A DNA stretch of 30,687 nt from DATEEG01 sp035525055 (GCA_035525055.1 DATLEZ010000073.1:1-30687); one strand, 5' to 3'. Numbered from the stretch's first letter, positions 6,854 through 15,178 are shown. Made by a program: numbers and translations. The notes: generated by a model from the sequence alone, not told the origin.

Positions 6854-7336
6854 TTGGAGCCAATTGGAGAGGTCCTGGTCGCAATTGCGATCCTCGTTGG
6901 CCTAGTCGGCATCGTGGTTGCGGCCATTCCGGGGCTGATCCTCATCTGGGGGGCGGTGCTGGTCTGGGCACTGGTCGAACAGACAGGAACAGGCTGGTTC
7001 GTCCTTGGCCTCGCCACCGTACTCACCGTTGCGGGCCAGGTCGTGAAGTACCTGATCCCGGGTCGCCGCCTTCGGGACGCCGGCATCCCCGGACGGTCCA
7101 TTCTCGCCGGTGCGATTCTGTCGATCGTCGGTCTGTTCCTCATACCCCTCGTTGGTTTCATAATCGGCTTCGTACTCGGGGTGTATCTCGCCGAGCGCTA
7201 CAGACTCGGAAGCCATGCGCAGGCCTGGCCCAGCACCAAACGAGCCATGTCGGCAGCCGGCATGTCGATTCTGATCGAGTTGGTGGCCGGTCTGGCGATC
7301 GCCGGGTCCTGGGCGCTGGCGGTGACGGTCCTTTAG
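6854..7336 (+). CDS. DUF456-family small membrane protein
   Basis: Function unknown. The hydrophobic protein has paired glycine-rich membrane hairpins: VLVAIAILVGLVGIVVAAIP, then a helix at GTGWFVLGLATVLTVAGQVV, then SILAGAILSIVGLFLIPLVG with GFIIGFVLGVYLAERYR, and a last helix SILIELVAGLAIAGSWALAV. The LVGLVGxxxxxxPG opening and the GxxxG pairs are typical of DUF456. An ATG at 6797 is possible, but it begins only 3 bp from the divergent MFS start and adds a charged, non-family leader. The TTG at 6854, preceded by AGAGGT, gives the usual family N-terminus. The stop overlaps the convergent glycosylase stop by a few bases. Confidence 0.78.
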   Translation: MEPIGEVLVAIAILVGLVGIVVAAIPGLILIWGAVLVWALVEQTGTGWFVLGLATVLTVAGQVVKYLIPGRRLRDAGIPGRSILAGAILSIVGLFLIPLVGFIIGFVLGVYLAERYRLGSHAQAWPSTKRAMSAAGMSILIELVAGLAIAGSWALAVTVL

Positions 7337-8232
7337 CGGCTTTTCAGTTCTTCCAACTCTTCGAGGGTCTTTGGCCAGTCGTCGCCGAGCAGACGAGAGA
7401 GGGATCGATCCGCGAGCAATTTGCCACCGGTCTGACAGGTCGGGCAATAGTTGGTCTCGTTGGCCGCGTAGACGATTCGTTGCACCGCGGTCCCGCAACG
7501 AGGACAGGCTTCGCCATATTTGCCGTGCACGGCCATCTCGGGTCGGAAGGCTGTGACCTTCGTAGGCCATTCGTCGCCTACCTGAGTGCGAAGCAAATCG
7601 GTCCATTTGGTCAACTGCCCGACGGTGGCGGTATGAAGACGCTCGATCTCTTCAGGATCGAGCTGGCGGGTCCTCGCCACCGGTGAGAGGCGCGCTTCCC
7701 AGAGAATCTCATCGGAAAACGAGTTACCGATTCCGGAAAAAATACGCGGATCGGTCAGTGCCCGCTTGAGAGTCCGATTTTCCGCTATGAGCGCCGCAGC
7801 GAACTCGTCGGAACTGGCCTCGAGCGGCTCGACGCCGCCCCGATTCTCCCGGTCCAGCACCTCCTCTCCTCTCAAAATCCAGATACCGGCTCGCTTCCTG
7901 GTCCCTTGCTCGGTCAATATCAGAGACCCGCTGTCGAAGTCGAGCGCTGCCAGGCCGACCTTCTTCGGGACCGCGGTCCCGGCCGCCTTCCATTGGAGGC
8001 GTCCCGCGACCATCAAATGGATCACCAAGAAGAGCTCGTCGGGGAACTCGAAGACGATTCGCTTGCCAAGCCTGCGAAGTCTCACCACCGGTGCTCCCTG
8101 GGGGGCCGAATACGGGGGGTCGAAGGTCCGCAACACCGCCGGCGACGCCACCCGTACCTTGTTGAGGGTCTTCCCAACCACTCGCGCTTGTAGGGCTTCT
8201 ATGTAGACAGTGATGTCGGGCAGTTCCGGCAC
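7333..8232 (-). CDS. Fpg/Nei-family DNA glycosylase with an atypical zinc finger
   Basis: Predicted base-excision repair glycosylase/AP lyase. The GTG start is fixed because the protein must begin M-PELPD: Pro2 is the Schiff-base nucleophile and Glu3 the acid. LGKRIVFEF supplies the conserved beta-hairpin Lys. Residues about 165-180 (IFSGIGNSFSDEILWEARLSP) are the helix-two-turn-helix. The C-terminal zinc finger is CPRCGTAVQRIVYAANETNY then CPTCQ. Canonical Fpg has R(S/A)T before the third Cys; here NET occupies that place, so the DNA-contacting finger Arg is missing. The chain also runs about 35 residues past the finger (GGKLLADRSLSRLLGDDW...). It is therefore probably a distinct subfamily whose lesion range may differ from MutM. 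Confidence 0.85.
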   Translation of the reverse strand: MPELPDITVYIEALQARVVGKTLNKVRVASPAVLRTFDPPYSAPQGAPVVRLRRLGKRIVFEFPDELFLVIHLMVAGRLQWKAAGTAVPKKVGLAALDFDSGSLILTEQGTRKRAGIWILRGEEVLDRENRGGVEPLEASSDEFAAALIAENRTLKRALTDPRIFSGIGNSFSDEILWEARLSPVARTRQLDPEEIERLHTATVGQLTKWTDLLRTQVGDEWPTKVTAFRPEMAVHGKYGEACPRCGTAVQRIVYAANETNYCPTCQTGGKLLADRSLSRLLGDDWPKTLEELEELKSR

Positions 8233-8285
8233 GTCGCAAAGCTACCGCCCCCCGGCAGACAATTCCTGAGTACCTTGCAATCCCG

Positions 8286-9311
8286 ATGACCACCGTTGCG
8301 CAACATTGGGTTCTGGCCCGCACCCCGCACGGCCTGCCCAAGCTGGCCGATTTCGAACTTCAAGACGTCTTGTTGGACGACCTCGAGCCTGACCAGGTTC
8401 TTGTCGCCAATCGCTTCGTCTCCGTTGACGCCGGAGTACGAGATCGTCTGTCCCGCGACAGCTATGGGACCCGCACCCAGGTCGGCGAGGTGATTGACGG
8501 CTTCACGGTTGGCGAGGTCATCGCTTCGACCCACGAACGTCTCGAGGTCGGAGACCGGGTCTCTTCGGGCACGGGATGGCGCACCCACTTCATCTCGAAC
8601 GGAAAGGGCTTGTTGCGCCTCGACCCCCGGATCTTCTCACCGCCGATCCCCGACTCGGCCGCGATCGGAGTCCTGGGGGTGTCGGGCCTTACCGCCTACT
8701 TCGGGCTCCTGCGGGTTGCCCGGGTGTGGCCCGGGGAGACCGTCCTGGTTTCATCAGCCGCCGGCACCGTCGGGGCGACGGTCGGACAAATCGCTCGGAT
8801 CCAGGGCTGTCGCGTTGTTGGAATCGCCGGGGGTTCCGATCGTTGCCGCTACGTGACGGAGACTCTCGGATTCGACGCGTGCATCGATCGTCACGACTCG
8901 GACCTTGTCGCTGCCATCGCGAACACCTCCCTTGATGGGGTCGACGTCTACTTCGACAACGTCGGGGGAGAGTTGCTCGACGCCGCCATCCTTTCGATGA
9001 ACCAGGGCGGCCGAATCGCCATTGCAGGCCAGGTTGCCGAATACAACCTCGACGAGCCTCGCGGAATCCGCCATATAAAGGAGGTGGTCGAGCGACGACT
9101 ACGTATCGAGGGGCTCGTGGTGTGGGACTACCTCTCTGATTTTCGACCGGCAATGGAGGAAATGGCCGAGTGGATCAGGGAGGAAAAGCTCATGTTCAGC
9201 GAGCACGTCGTCGATGGCTTCGCTCAGGCCCCGGCTGCATTCTGTGACCTCTTCAGCGGCTCGGCGGCGTTCACAAATGCGGGACTGGGGCGGTCGCTGA
9301 TTCGGCTATAG
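8286..9311 (+). CDS. NADP-dependent medium-chain oxidoreductase (CurA/PTGR-like)
   Basis: A 341-residue zinc-independent MDR-superfamily reductase, of the kind that reduces the double bond of alpha,beta-unsaturated ketones or aldehydes with NADPH. The N-terminal GroES-like part contains VLVANRFVSVDAGVRDRLS, matching the VDPYMR block of CurA/leukotriene B4 dehydrogenase proteins. A VGEVIASTHERLEVGDRV segment follows. The Rossmann part has VLVSSAAGTVGATVGQIARI (AAGxVGxxxGQ) and VVGIAGGSDRC, then VDVYFDNVGGELLDAAI. No structural zinc cysteines are present. The substrate is not predictable. Its last 41 bp overlap the convergent MFS gene, an unusually long 3' overlap, but both frames are intact. 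Confidence 0.85.
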   Translation: MTTVAQHWVLARTPHGLPKLADFELQDVLLDDLEPDQVLVANRFVSVDAGVRDRLSRDSYGTRTQVGEVIDGFTVGEVIASTHERLEVGDRVSSGTGWRTHFISNGKGLLRLDPRIFSPPIPDSAAIGVLGVSGLTAYFGLLRVARVWPGETVLVSSAAGTVGATVGQIARIQGCRVVGIAGGSDRCRYVTETLGFDACIDRHDSDLVAAIANTSLDGVDVYFDNVGGELLDAAILSMNQGGRIAIAGQVAEYNLDEPRGIRHIKEVVERRLRIEGLVVWDYLSDFRPAMEEMAEWIREEKLMFSEHVVDGFAQAPAAFCDLFSGSAAFTNAGLGRSLIRL

Positions 9312-10470
9312 CCGCCAGGGTTCCTCCGTGGCCGCGATCGAATCGGTAGAACACACCAATGCCGACGAGCAACGCACCCGCCACTGTCAGAAACATCGCC
9401 GGGTACCCGAACGCACCGATCACCAGGCCCAGCACCGGCGCGATCGAGAACAGCACGAGGTCGAAGACAGCGGTGAACGTCGCGGTCACAGTGCCGCGAT
9501 CGCCGACCGGTGCTCTCATCGTGGCGATGGCGAGAACGACCGGATAGGTGATGCCGTGACCGAGACCCGTGACCAGGCCGCCGACCGCCAGGCCGCCTGT
9601 TCCACCGACGAGGCCGACAATGGCGAGCCCGGCCGCATAGAGAGCCAGTCCGGGTCCGACGATTCTCTTAGGGCCCACTCTGTCGGGAATCCTCCCAAAC
9701 ACAAGCCGCCAGACCACCGCCGACAGCGCGAAGGCTGCAAAGAATGGACCGACCGAGTTGAGGCCCGTCGTCGTCACATAGGTCTTGATGAAGATGAACG
9801 TCGTCGTGAATGCGATCGACAGAAAAGCGGTCGCCACCCAAACCGGACGCAAAGTCTCACTTCTCAGCACCGCCCGAAAACCGGTGGTCGTTGCCCCGAC
9901 ATTGACGCCGCTTCGCTCCAAGAACAGTGAGAGAACGAAAGCGATGACTGCGAACGAAGCCGCCACGACAAAGAGGCCTTGATAGCCCCATTCTGTGGTG
10001 AGGATGCCGTCGCCGATAGCGGGAGCGATCCCCATCGGGAGGAGACCCGAGATGCCGAACAAAGCGATCCCCTGTGTCCGGTTTTCGGCTGGGATCCGGT
10101 CGGCGATGTATGTCCAGAAGGCCGTGATCGTCACCGCCTGGCCGATGCCCTGGAACAGTCGGGCGGTCACGACCGCCACTCCCAGATGTCCGATGAAACC
10201 CATCGCCAGGGTCGACACTGCGACCATCAGCGTGCCGATCCGGATGACCAGGCGGCGGCTGTGCAGGTCCATGACCCTCCCGGCCCAGGGCCGCACGAGA
10301 ATCGTCGCCAGCCCCGCCACTCCGACAATGAGCCCGATCCTGACCTCGTTGGCGCCGAGCTCGAGGAGATAACCGGGAAAGTGGACCAGCAGGCTGCTGC
10401 ACAGCTCGGAAGCGAAGGCGGACAAGAAGACGAGCGCGAACCAGCGAGAGAGAAAGGATTGGCGAACCAC
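9271..10470 (-). CDS. Major facilitator superfamily transporter
   Basis: A 399-residue, 12-helix MFS permease starting at GTG (MVRQSFLSRWFALVFLSAFA). The loop between helices 2 and 3 reads RPWAGRVMDLHSRRLVIRIG, an A-motif variant. RLFQGIGQAVTITAFWTYIA and FGISGLLPMGIAPAIGDGIL lie in helices 4-5, like drug- or metabolite-efflux members of the DHA1 type. No substrate can be assigned. The 3' end overlaps the oxidoreductase gene by 41 bp on the opposite strand. The palindromic repeat copy 2 lies immediately upstream, where its promoter would be. Confidence 0.85.
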   Translation of the reverse strand: MVRQSFLSRWFALVFLSAFASELCSSLLVHFPGYLLELGANEVRIGLIVGVAGLATILVRPWAGRVMDLHSRRLVIRIGTLMVAVSTLAMGFIGHLGVAVVTARLFQGIGQAVTITAFWTYIADRIPAENRTQGIALFGISGLLPMGIAPAIGDGILTTEWGYQGLFVVAASFAVIAFVLSLFLERSGVNVGATTTGFRAVLRSETLRPVWVATAFLSIAFTTTFIFIKTYVTTTGLNSVGPFFAAFALSAVVWRLVFGRIPDRVGPKRIVGPGLALYAAGLAIVGLVGGTGGLAVGGLVTGLGHGITYPVVLAIATMRAPVGDRGTVTATFTAVFDLVLFSIAPVLGLVIGAFGYPAMFLTVAGALLVGIGVFYRFDRGHGGTLAAIAESATAPVPHL

Positions 10471-10478
10471 CGGGCCTG

Positions 10479-10587
10479 ATTTTAGGGCGAACGGCTCTAC
10501 GTCAGAATCAGACGAAACCTGGCGTACGCTCCCGGTTTCCGGGACTCTCAGACCGATTACGGATTATCCGGGAGCCACCCGCCAAAT
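10479..10587 (+). repeat. Palindromic dispersed repeat, copy 2 (about 109 bp)
   Basis: Same element as 3658-3760, in the opposite orientation. ATCAGACGAAACCTGGCG (10507-10524) and a 21-mer (10531-10551) are identical to copy 1. The right terminal repeat is well kept (CGGGAGCCACCCGCCAAAT, ending at 10587), while the left end is degenerate. It occupies most of the 218-bp gap between the MFS and enoyl-CoA hydratase genes; I see nothing else in that gap. Confidence 0.78.
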
Positions 10588-10688
10588 TACGAGGTTTCGA
10601 TGACGGGCGAATCCCCTTTTTCGCTGATCCTTTGCTGCTTCCGACGCCCAACCTGACCCACTACCGACCGACACCGCCAATGACCAAC

Positions 10689-11495
10689 TCACCGACCCTT
10701 GAATCGGGGTGGTCGTTTGTCGCGGGTCGCCGCCAGCGCCTCCTTGTGATCTTCGGACATGAAGGTGACGAGTTCGTGCCCGACAGCGAAGTCGAAAGAG
10801 ACATTCAGGGCCACTTTAAGCAGCTTGTTGACGGCGGCCTTGGTGTATTGGATAGCTAGAGGAGCACCCGCGGCGAGACGCGCCGCCAGGGCCAAGGCCT
10901 CGGTTTGAAGGCTCTCGGCCGGGACGACCCTGTTGACCAGGCCGATCCGCTCGGCCTCGCTCGCCGCGATCGGGTCACCTGTCATCAGGTATTCCTTAGC
11001 CCGGGCCGGTCCGACCAACAGTGGCCAGATGGCGGTGCCGCCATCACCGGCCACGATCCCGACTCTGACGTGTGGATCTGCGATGGTCGCGGTGTCCGCC
11101 ATGATGATTACATCGCACAACAAGGCGATGCTCGCCCCCAATCCGATCGCCGGCCCGTTGATGGCTGCTATCACCGGAATCTCGATATCGACCAGGTCCC
11201 AGATCATCTGTTTTGCGTCCCTGCGCAAGTCGTGGAGACGGCCGGGATTATCGAGGCTCGGGAACCATGCGTAGTCGCCGCCAGCCGAGAAGGCCTTGCC
11301 CCGGCCCGTCAAGACCGCGGCGTAGGCATCCACTTCCCGGCGCAGAAGGCCGAACAACAGGGTCAGATCGCGGTGCAGGGCGTCATCGACCGCATTGAGC
11401 TCACTGCGAGGGTGGGCGATTGTGATTCGCACGACCCGGCCAATTCTCTCCACTTCGAGCGTATCGAAAGGCACATTGTCGAGTCCCGATGGCAC
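10689..11495 (-). CDS. Enoyl-CoA hydratase/isomerase (crotonase) family protein
   Basis: A 268-residue crotonase-fold protein for acyl-CoA chemistry. The oxyanion-hole segments are visible: GKAFSAGGDYAWF and INGPAIGLGASIALLCDVII. Of the two catalytic glutamates of classical hydratases, the second is kept (AKEYLMTGDPI). The first is replaced: the usual A.PE...G.. block reads ADPHVRVGIVAGDGG. This variant occurs in a known actinobacterial subgroup, so true hydratase activity is doubtful; isomerase, hydrolase or other activity is possible. The start is GTG at 11495, with another GTG at 11474. It is divergent from the methyltransferase gene with about 29 bp between starts, so the two promoters must overlap the coding starts. 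Confidence 0.85.
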   Translation of the reverse strand: MPSGLDNVPFDTLEVERIGRVVRITIAHPRSELNAVDDALHRDLTLLFGLLRREVDAYAAVLTGRGKAFSAGGDYAWFPSLDNPGRLHDLRRDAKQMIWDLVDIEIPVIAAINGPAIGLGASIALLCDVIIMADTATIADPHVRVGIVAGDGGTAIWPLLVGPARAKEYLMTGDPIAASEAERIGLVNRVVPAESLQTEALALAARLAAGAPLAIQYTKAAVNKLLKVALNVSFDFAVGHELVTFMSEDHKEALAATRDKRPPRFKGR

Positions 11496-11524
11496 GCCGC
11501 GACGATAACTCCCTCGAAGGTACG

Positions 11525-12577
11525 ATGGCCGAAGTGGATCGGGCGATCGTCAGAGACTTCATGAACCGGTTCGAAGAACTGGCGAGCGGCGCGGCAGCAA
11601 TCGGGGCGCTGGCAGTGGCTGATCGGGCAGGCGTTCTCGCAGCTATGGCCGGACGGGGACCCGTCACTGTGGCCGAACTATCCGCCGATAGCTTCGCACC
11701 CCGGTACGTCGAGGAGATACTCGTGGTCCTCGCCGCCGCCGGAGTCGTCGATTACGACGCTTCGACCGGTCGATTCCATTTGCCCGACGAACATGCCGCT
11801 TGTCTGACGGATCCCAACAGTCCTTACTCGCTGGCTGGCTGGCTCGACATGCTCCCGGCCGCCATGAAGGCGATCGATCAGATCAGCCACGCCACGATCC
11901 ATGGGGGTGGAATTCCGATGGACCAGTTCGACGTTCGCGTCGTGGCCGGAGTAGACCGCCTGAACTCTCCCGGCACCCGAATTCTCCTCACCAAACGCTG
12001 GCTTCCCGCCATGCCCGACGTGGTGGCGAGGCTGGAAGCCGGAGCCCGGGTGGCAGACGTTGGATGCGGGTCCGGAGCCGCGGCTGTGTCGATGGCTCTG
12101 GCCTATCCGATGTCAACGGTGATCGGCTTCGACGTCGACCCCCGGGCCGTCGCGCGGGCCCGGGATCGGGCAACCCAGTCGGGACTCTCCAACCTTTCGA
12201 TCGAGTTGATGCCGGCAGCGGAGCTACCGCCCGGGTTCGACTTCATCACCACCTTCGACGTTATCCACGACCTCCCCCATCCCGTCGAAGCGCTCGGACG
12301 GATTCGCTCGGCATTGGCCAAGGGAGGCACGTATTTGATGATGGAACCGGCCGCCCAGCCCTCACTCGTCGACAATTTCAACCCGCAGGGCGTCCTAACT
12401 TTTGGATCCTCCCTCCTGTATTGCCTCCCACAGTCCTTGGTCGAAGACGGCATGGGCCTGGGAGCCGGATGGGGTCCGATCCGGGCTGAGCAGCTCTGTC
12501 GACAGGTCGGTTTCACCCGATTCGAGCAACTGCTGATCGACAACCCTTACAGCAACTTCTACCGGGTTGAGGGATGA
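11525..12577 (+). CDS. SAM-dependent methyltransferase with winged-helix N-terminus
   Basis: The first in-frame ATG is at 11489, but the ATG at 11525 (MAEVDRAIVRDFMNRF) has GAAGG 5 bp upstream and avoids overlap with the divergent gene, giving 350 residues. The first 90 residues form a helix-rich winged-helix/dimerisation module (ALAVADRAGVLAAM, RYVEEILVVLAAAGVV, as in O-methyltransferases). The catalytic Rossmann domain has motif I RVADVGCGSGAAAVSMA (about residues 174-190), acidic IGFDVDP, and the post-motif FDFITTFDVIHDLPHP. The substrate is unknown. Its TGA overlaps the next ATG (ATGA), implying translational coupling to the fumarylacetoacetase-like gene. Confidence 0.85.
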   Translation: MAEVDRAIVRDFMNRFEELASGAAAIGALAVADRAGVLAAMAGRGPVTVAELSADSFAPRYVEEILVVLAAAGVVDYDASTGRFHLPDEHAACLTDPNSPYSLAGWLDMLPAAMKAIDQISHATIHGGGIPMDQFDVRVVAGVDRLNSPGTRILLTKRWLPAMPDVVARLEAGARVADVGCGSGAAAVSMALAYPMSTVIGFDVDPRAVARARDRATQSGLSNLSIELMPAAELPPGFDFITTFDVIHDLPHPVEALGRIRSALAKGGTYLMMEPAAQPSLVDNFNPQGVLTFGSSLLYCLPQSLVEDGMGLGAGWGPIRAEQLCRQVGFTRFEQLLIDNPYSNFYRVEG

Positions 12578-13737
12578 CCGACGCCCCGGTCACCGACTTT
12601 CCGATCGAGAACCTGCCGTACGGAGTCTTCTCCGTCGGTGGCCGGGACCGCCGGGTGGGTGTGGCGATCGAGCAGAACATTCTTGATCTCGCCGCTCTGC
12701 CAGAGTTCGGTGGTTTGTTCGAAGCCGGCTCCCTGGAGCCGTTTCTGGCAGCGGGCCACGGCGTGTGGTCGGCGGTCCGCCAGGAGGCCATCGACCTCCT
12801 GACCGCGGGCGACCCCGAACCGCATCTGACCCCAATCGATGAGGCTGAGATGCATCTGCCATGCCGCATCGGCAACTACGTCGACTTCTTTTCGTCCATC
12901 GAGCACGCGACCAACACCGGGCGAATCCTGCGCCCCGGCACCGAACCGCTCACACCCAACTGGCGCCACCTGCCGATCGGGTACCACGGCCGGGCGGGTT
13001 CGATCGTTGTCGACGGAACCCCTATTCGCCGACCCAAAGGGCAGCATCGGGCGTCCGATGGCCCCACTTTTGGGGCCAGCACGAAGCTCGACTTCGAGCT
13101 TGAGGTCGGCTTTATCACCGGTCAAGGGCCTGAGCTAGGCGGATCCGTCACGAGCGCGGAAGCAGAGTCCTACATCCTCGGTCTGGTGCTCGTCAATGAT
13201 TGGTCGGCCCGCGACATCCAGGCCTGGGAATCACAGCCACTGGGTCCATTCCTCGGGAAGTCGTTCGGCACGACCATCTCGCCATGGGTGGTACCGCTTG
13301 CTGCCCTGGCTCCGCACAGGGCGAAGCCGCCGGTCCAGGACCCTCCTCCACTCCCCTATCTCACTCCTGCCGGACAGGGTATCAACCTGGAGTTGACCGC
13401 GTCGGTCAATGGGGCAGTTGTGACGCGATCGAACCTCAGAAATCTCTACTGGACGATGAGCCAGCAACTCGCCCATGCCACGAGCAACGGTGCGACCTTT
13501 GCTCCGGGCGACCTTTTTGCCTCGGGCACGGTCAGCGGCGCCACGCCGGCGAGCAAAGGTTGCCTCCTCGAGCTAACAGCCAACGGCATCGAACCGATCA
13601 CTCTCGAGAACGGTCAAGTCCGGGCCTACCTCGAGGATGGCGACACCGTCACCCTTTCAGCCTCAGCCGGCGGCAAGAGAAAGCCGAGGATCGGCTTCGG
13701 AAGTTGCAGCGGAACAATTTTGCCCGCCCGGCGCTAG
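12574..13737 (+). CDS. Fumarylacetoacetase
   Basis: Hydrolyses fumarylacetoacetate to fumarate and acetoacetate, the last step of tyrosine/homogentisate breakdown. The 387-residue protein has the N-terminal SH3-like domain and the full catalytic domain. Metal ligands map to D104 (NYVDFFSS), E175 and E177 (DFELEVG) and D209 (NDWSARD). The catalytic His is H111 (EHATNTG). LPIGYHGRAGSIVVDGTPIR, PLGPFLGKSFGTTISPWVV and FASGTVSGATP match the family closely. It starts within the stop of the methyltransferase gene. No homogentisate dioxygenase, maleylacetoacetate isomerase or HPPD gene lies in the window, so the rest of the pathway is elsewhere or the substrate is a related acylpyruvate. Confidence 0.9.
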   Translation: MTDAPVTDFPIENLPYGVFSVGGRDRRVGVAIEQNILDLAALPEFGGLFEAGSLEPFLAAGHGVWSAVRQEAIDLLTAGDPEPHLTPIDEAEMHLPCRIGNYVDFFSSIEHATNTGRILRPGTEPLTPNWRHLPIGYHGRAGSIVVDGTPIRRPKGQHRASDGPTFGASTKLDFELEVGFITGQGPELGGSVTSAEAESYILGLVLVNDWSARDIQAWESQPLGPFLGKSFGTTISPWVVPLAALAPHRAKPPVQDPPPLPYLTPAGQGINLELTASVNGAVVTRSNLRNLYWTMSQQLAHATSNGATFAPGDLFASGTVSGATPASKGCLLELTANGIEPITLENGQVRAYLEDGDTVTLSASAGGKRKPRIGFGSCSGTILPARR

Positions 13738-13768
13738 CGGGTCCGCCCGGCGGTTGCAGGCCCGATCC

Positions 13769-14998
13769 TCACTTGACTAGCTGCCCGCCTTTCCAAACGT
13801 GCGTCACCCGCTCGGGGTCTCCCCAAACCGAATCGATCTCCAGAGGGCTCCGATCAAGCGCGATCAGGTCGGCCTCGAAGCCTTCCTGAAGACGCCCAGA
13901 CCGCGGAGCTTGGGCTCCGAGGGTCAGAGGTCCGGCGGCGGTGGCGGCTTCGATCGCTTGCAGAGGGGTGAGACCGGCTTCGGTCAGATGCCTGAGTTCC
14001 CGTGACGCCAGCGAGTATCGAAAGCCGTGGACGGGCCCGCTCGGGAAGATGTCGGTTCCCATGGCGATCCTCACGCCGGTGGCAATTGCGATCTTGAGCG
14101 CCTGGGCATGAGTGTCGGCCAGGCCGGTGATCTTGCGGTAGGCGTAGCCCGGAACGTGCGCCTCCATGCCCAGCAACTCTTCAACAATGAAACGGGTCGG
14201 GACCAGGATCGCGTCCTTCTCCTTCATGAGCTCGGCCGCCTCTTCATCGAGGTAGCTGCCGTGCTCGATCGTCTTTACCCCGGCTCGAAGGGCGGCCATG
14301 ATTCCCGGCTTTCCGTGGCAATGGGCGGCGACGACTCTTTCGGCCCTGGCTGCCTCGGCCACGATGGCTTGCAGTTCTTCATCGGAGAACTGTTGGTGAA
14401 TCGGGTGATCCACTTCTGACATCACGCCGCCGGATGCGCAGATCTTGATGACCCGAGCGTTGCGTCGAAGTTGCTCACGAACCGCTCTGATGCATTCGGA
14501 AGGACCATCGGCGAGCCGGCCGACGATTCGGCTCCGGACAGAGATACCCTCATAGATGTCGAGTGGTATCGAATGGATATCCCCGTGACCACCTGTTGTG
14601 GAGAGGACCTCGCCAGCCCCATAGATGCTCGGCCCGATGACGCTCCCCTCCTCGACAACCGGCGCCAACTCGACTCCGTAACCGCCGACTTCTCGGACCG
14701 AAGTGACTCCACCGGCGATATAGCGGGCGAGGTCGGCAGTGGCCCTGGCTCCGGCTGCTGCCGGCAAAACCCAGGCCGCACCTTCCAGGCTCCACGACGG
14801 GGAGCCAAATAAGTGGGCGTGGCAGTCCCACAACCCCGGCATCACCACCGGAACCTCAATCACGTCGGCGTCGGGCGAGGAGGGTGCTGAAACGGTAGGC
14901 CCCGCGTACGTGATCACCGCGCCTTCAACAATGACGGTCCCGTTCGCGACCGGCTCCCCCCGTCCGGGGATCAGAAGATCAGCCTGGATTCTCAACAT
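13769..14998 (-). CDS. Metal-dependent amidohydrolase (imidazolonepropionase/prolidase-like)
   Basis: About 409 residues of the amidohydrolase superfamily. After a small beta domain (LLIPGRGEPVANGTVIVEGA) come the metal sites: HxH in GLWDCHAHLFG, the carboxylated Lys in RVIKICASGGVMS, His in VVAAHCHGKPG and IEHGSYLD, and Asp in IAMGTDIFPSG. The arrangement matches the branch containing Xaa-Pro dipeptidases and imidazolonepropionase-like hydrolases. The exact substrate is unknown. I prefer the ATG at 14998; a GTG two codons upstream (15004) is also possible. The gene shares no operon with the convergent fumarylacetoacetase, although their ends are only about 31 bp apart. Confidence 0.85.
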   Translation of the reverse strand: MLRIQADLLIPGRGEPVANGTVIVEGAVITYAGPTVSAPSSPDADVIEVPVVMPGLWDCHAHLFGSPSWSLEGAAWVLPAAAGARATADLARYIAGGVTSVREVGGYGVELAPVVEEGSVIGPSIYGAGEVLSTTGGHGDIHSIPLDIYEGISVRSRIVGRLADGPSECIRAVREQLRRNARVIKICASGGVMSEVDHPIHQQFSDEELQAIVAEAARAERVVAAHCHGKPGIMAALRAGVKTIEHGSYLDEEAAELMKEKDAILVPTRFIVEELLGMEAHVPGYAYRKITGLADTHAQALKIAIATGVRIAMGTDIFPSGPVHGFRYSLASRELRHLTEAGLTPLQAIEAATAAGPLTLGAQAPRSGRLQEGFEADLIALDRSPLEIDSVWGDPERVTHVWKGGQLVK

Positions 14999-15004
14999 GG
15001 CCAC

Positions 15005-15178
15005 CAGACGCTAGACGGAAAGCGGCAGGAAGGTTTCGCGTCCTACGCTCAGGTCTGGCGTCCAGCAGAGTGAGCAGTCAGCCCAACACGGTTTTGGCGC
15101 GGATTTCTGCTCCCGGGGTGTCGATCCTCCGCGCCAAAACCAGGGTTCGTCGCCGTAGTCTGGCGTCTGGCGCCTTTC
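15005..15178. repeat. Repeat-rich intergenic spacer between hppA and the amidohydrolase gene
   Basis: The spacer contains a perfect 14-bp inverted repeat (GGTTTTGGCGCGGA at 15090-15103 and TCCGCGCCAAAACC at 15128-15141, 24-nt loop). It also has CCAGAC (15004-15009) facing GTCTGG (15053-15058), and the 16-mer TCTGGCGTCTGGCGCC at 15159-15174, which occurs inverted at 2940-2955. The large hairpin lies downstream of hppA and could end its transcript, but no T-run follows it. It more likely belongs to a small dispersed repeat family. Confidence 0.7.

Noticed and set aside
7333..8232. Naming the glycosylase mutM
   Set aside because: The missing finger Arg and C-terminal extension argue against canonical 8-oxoG-specific MutM.
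8199..8588. Minus-strand frame across the glycosylase/oxidoreductase gap
   Set aside because: It overlaps the starts of two well-supported genes and has no recognisable features.
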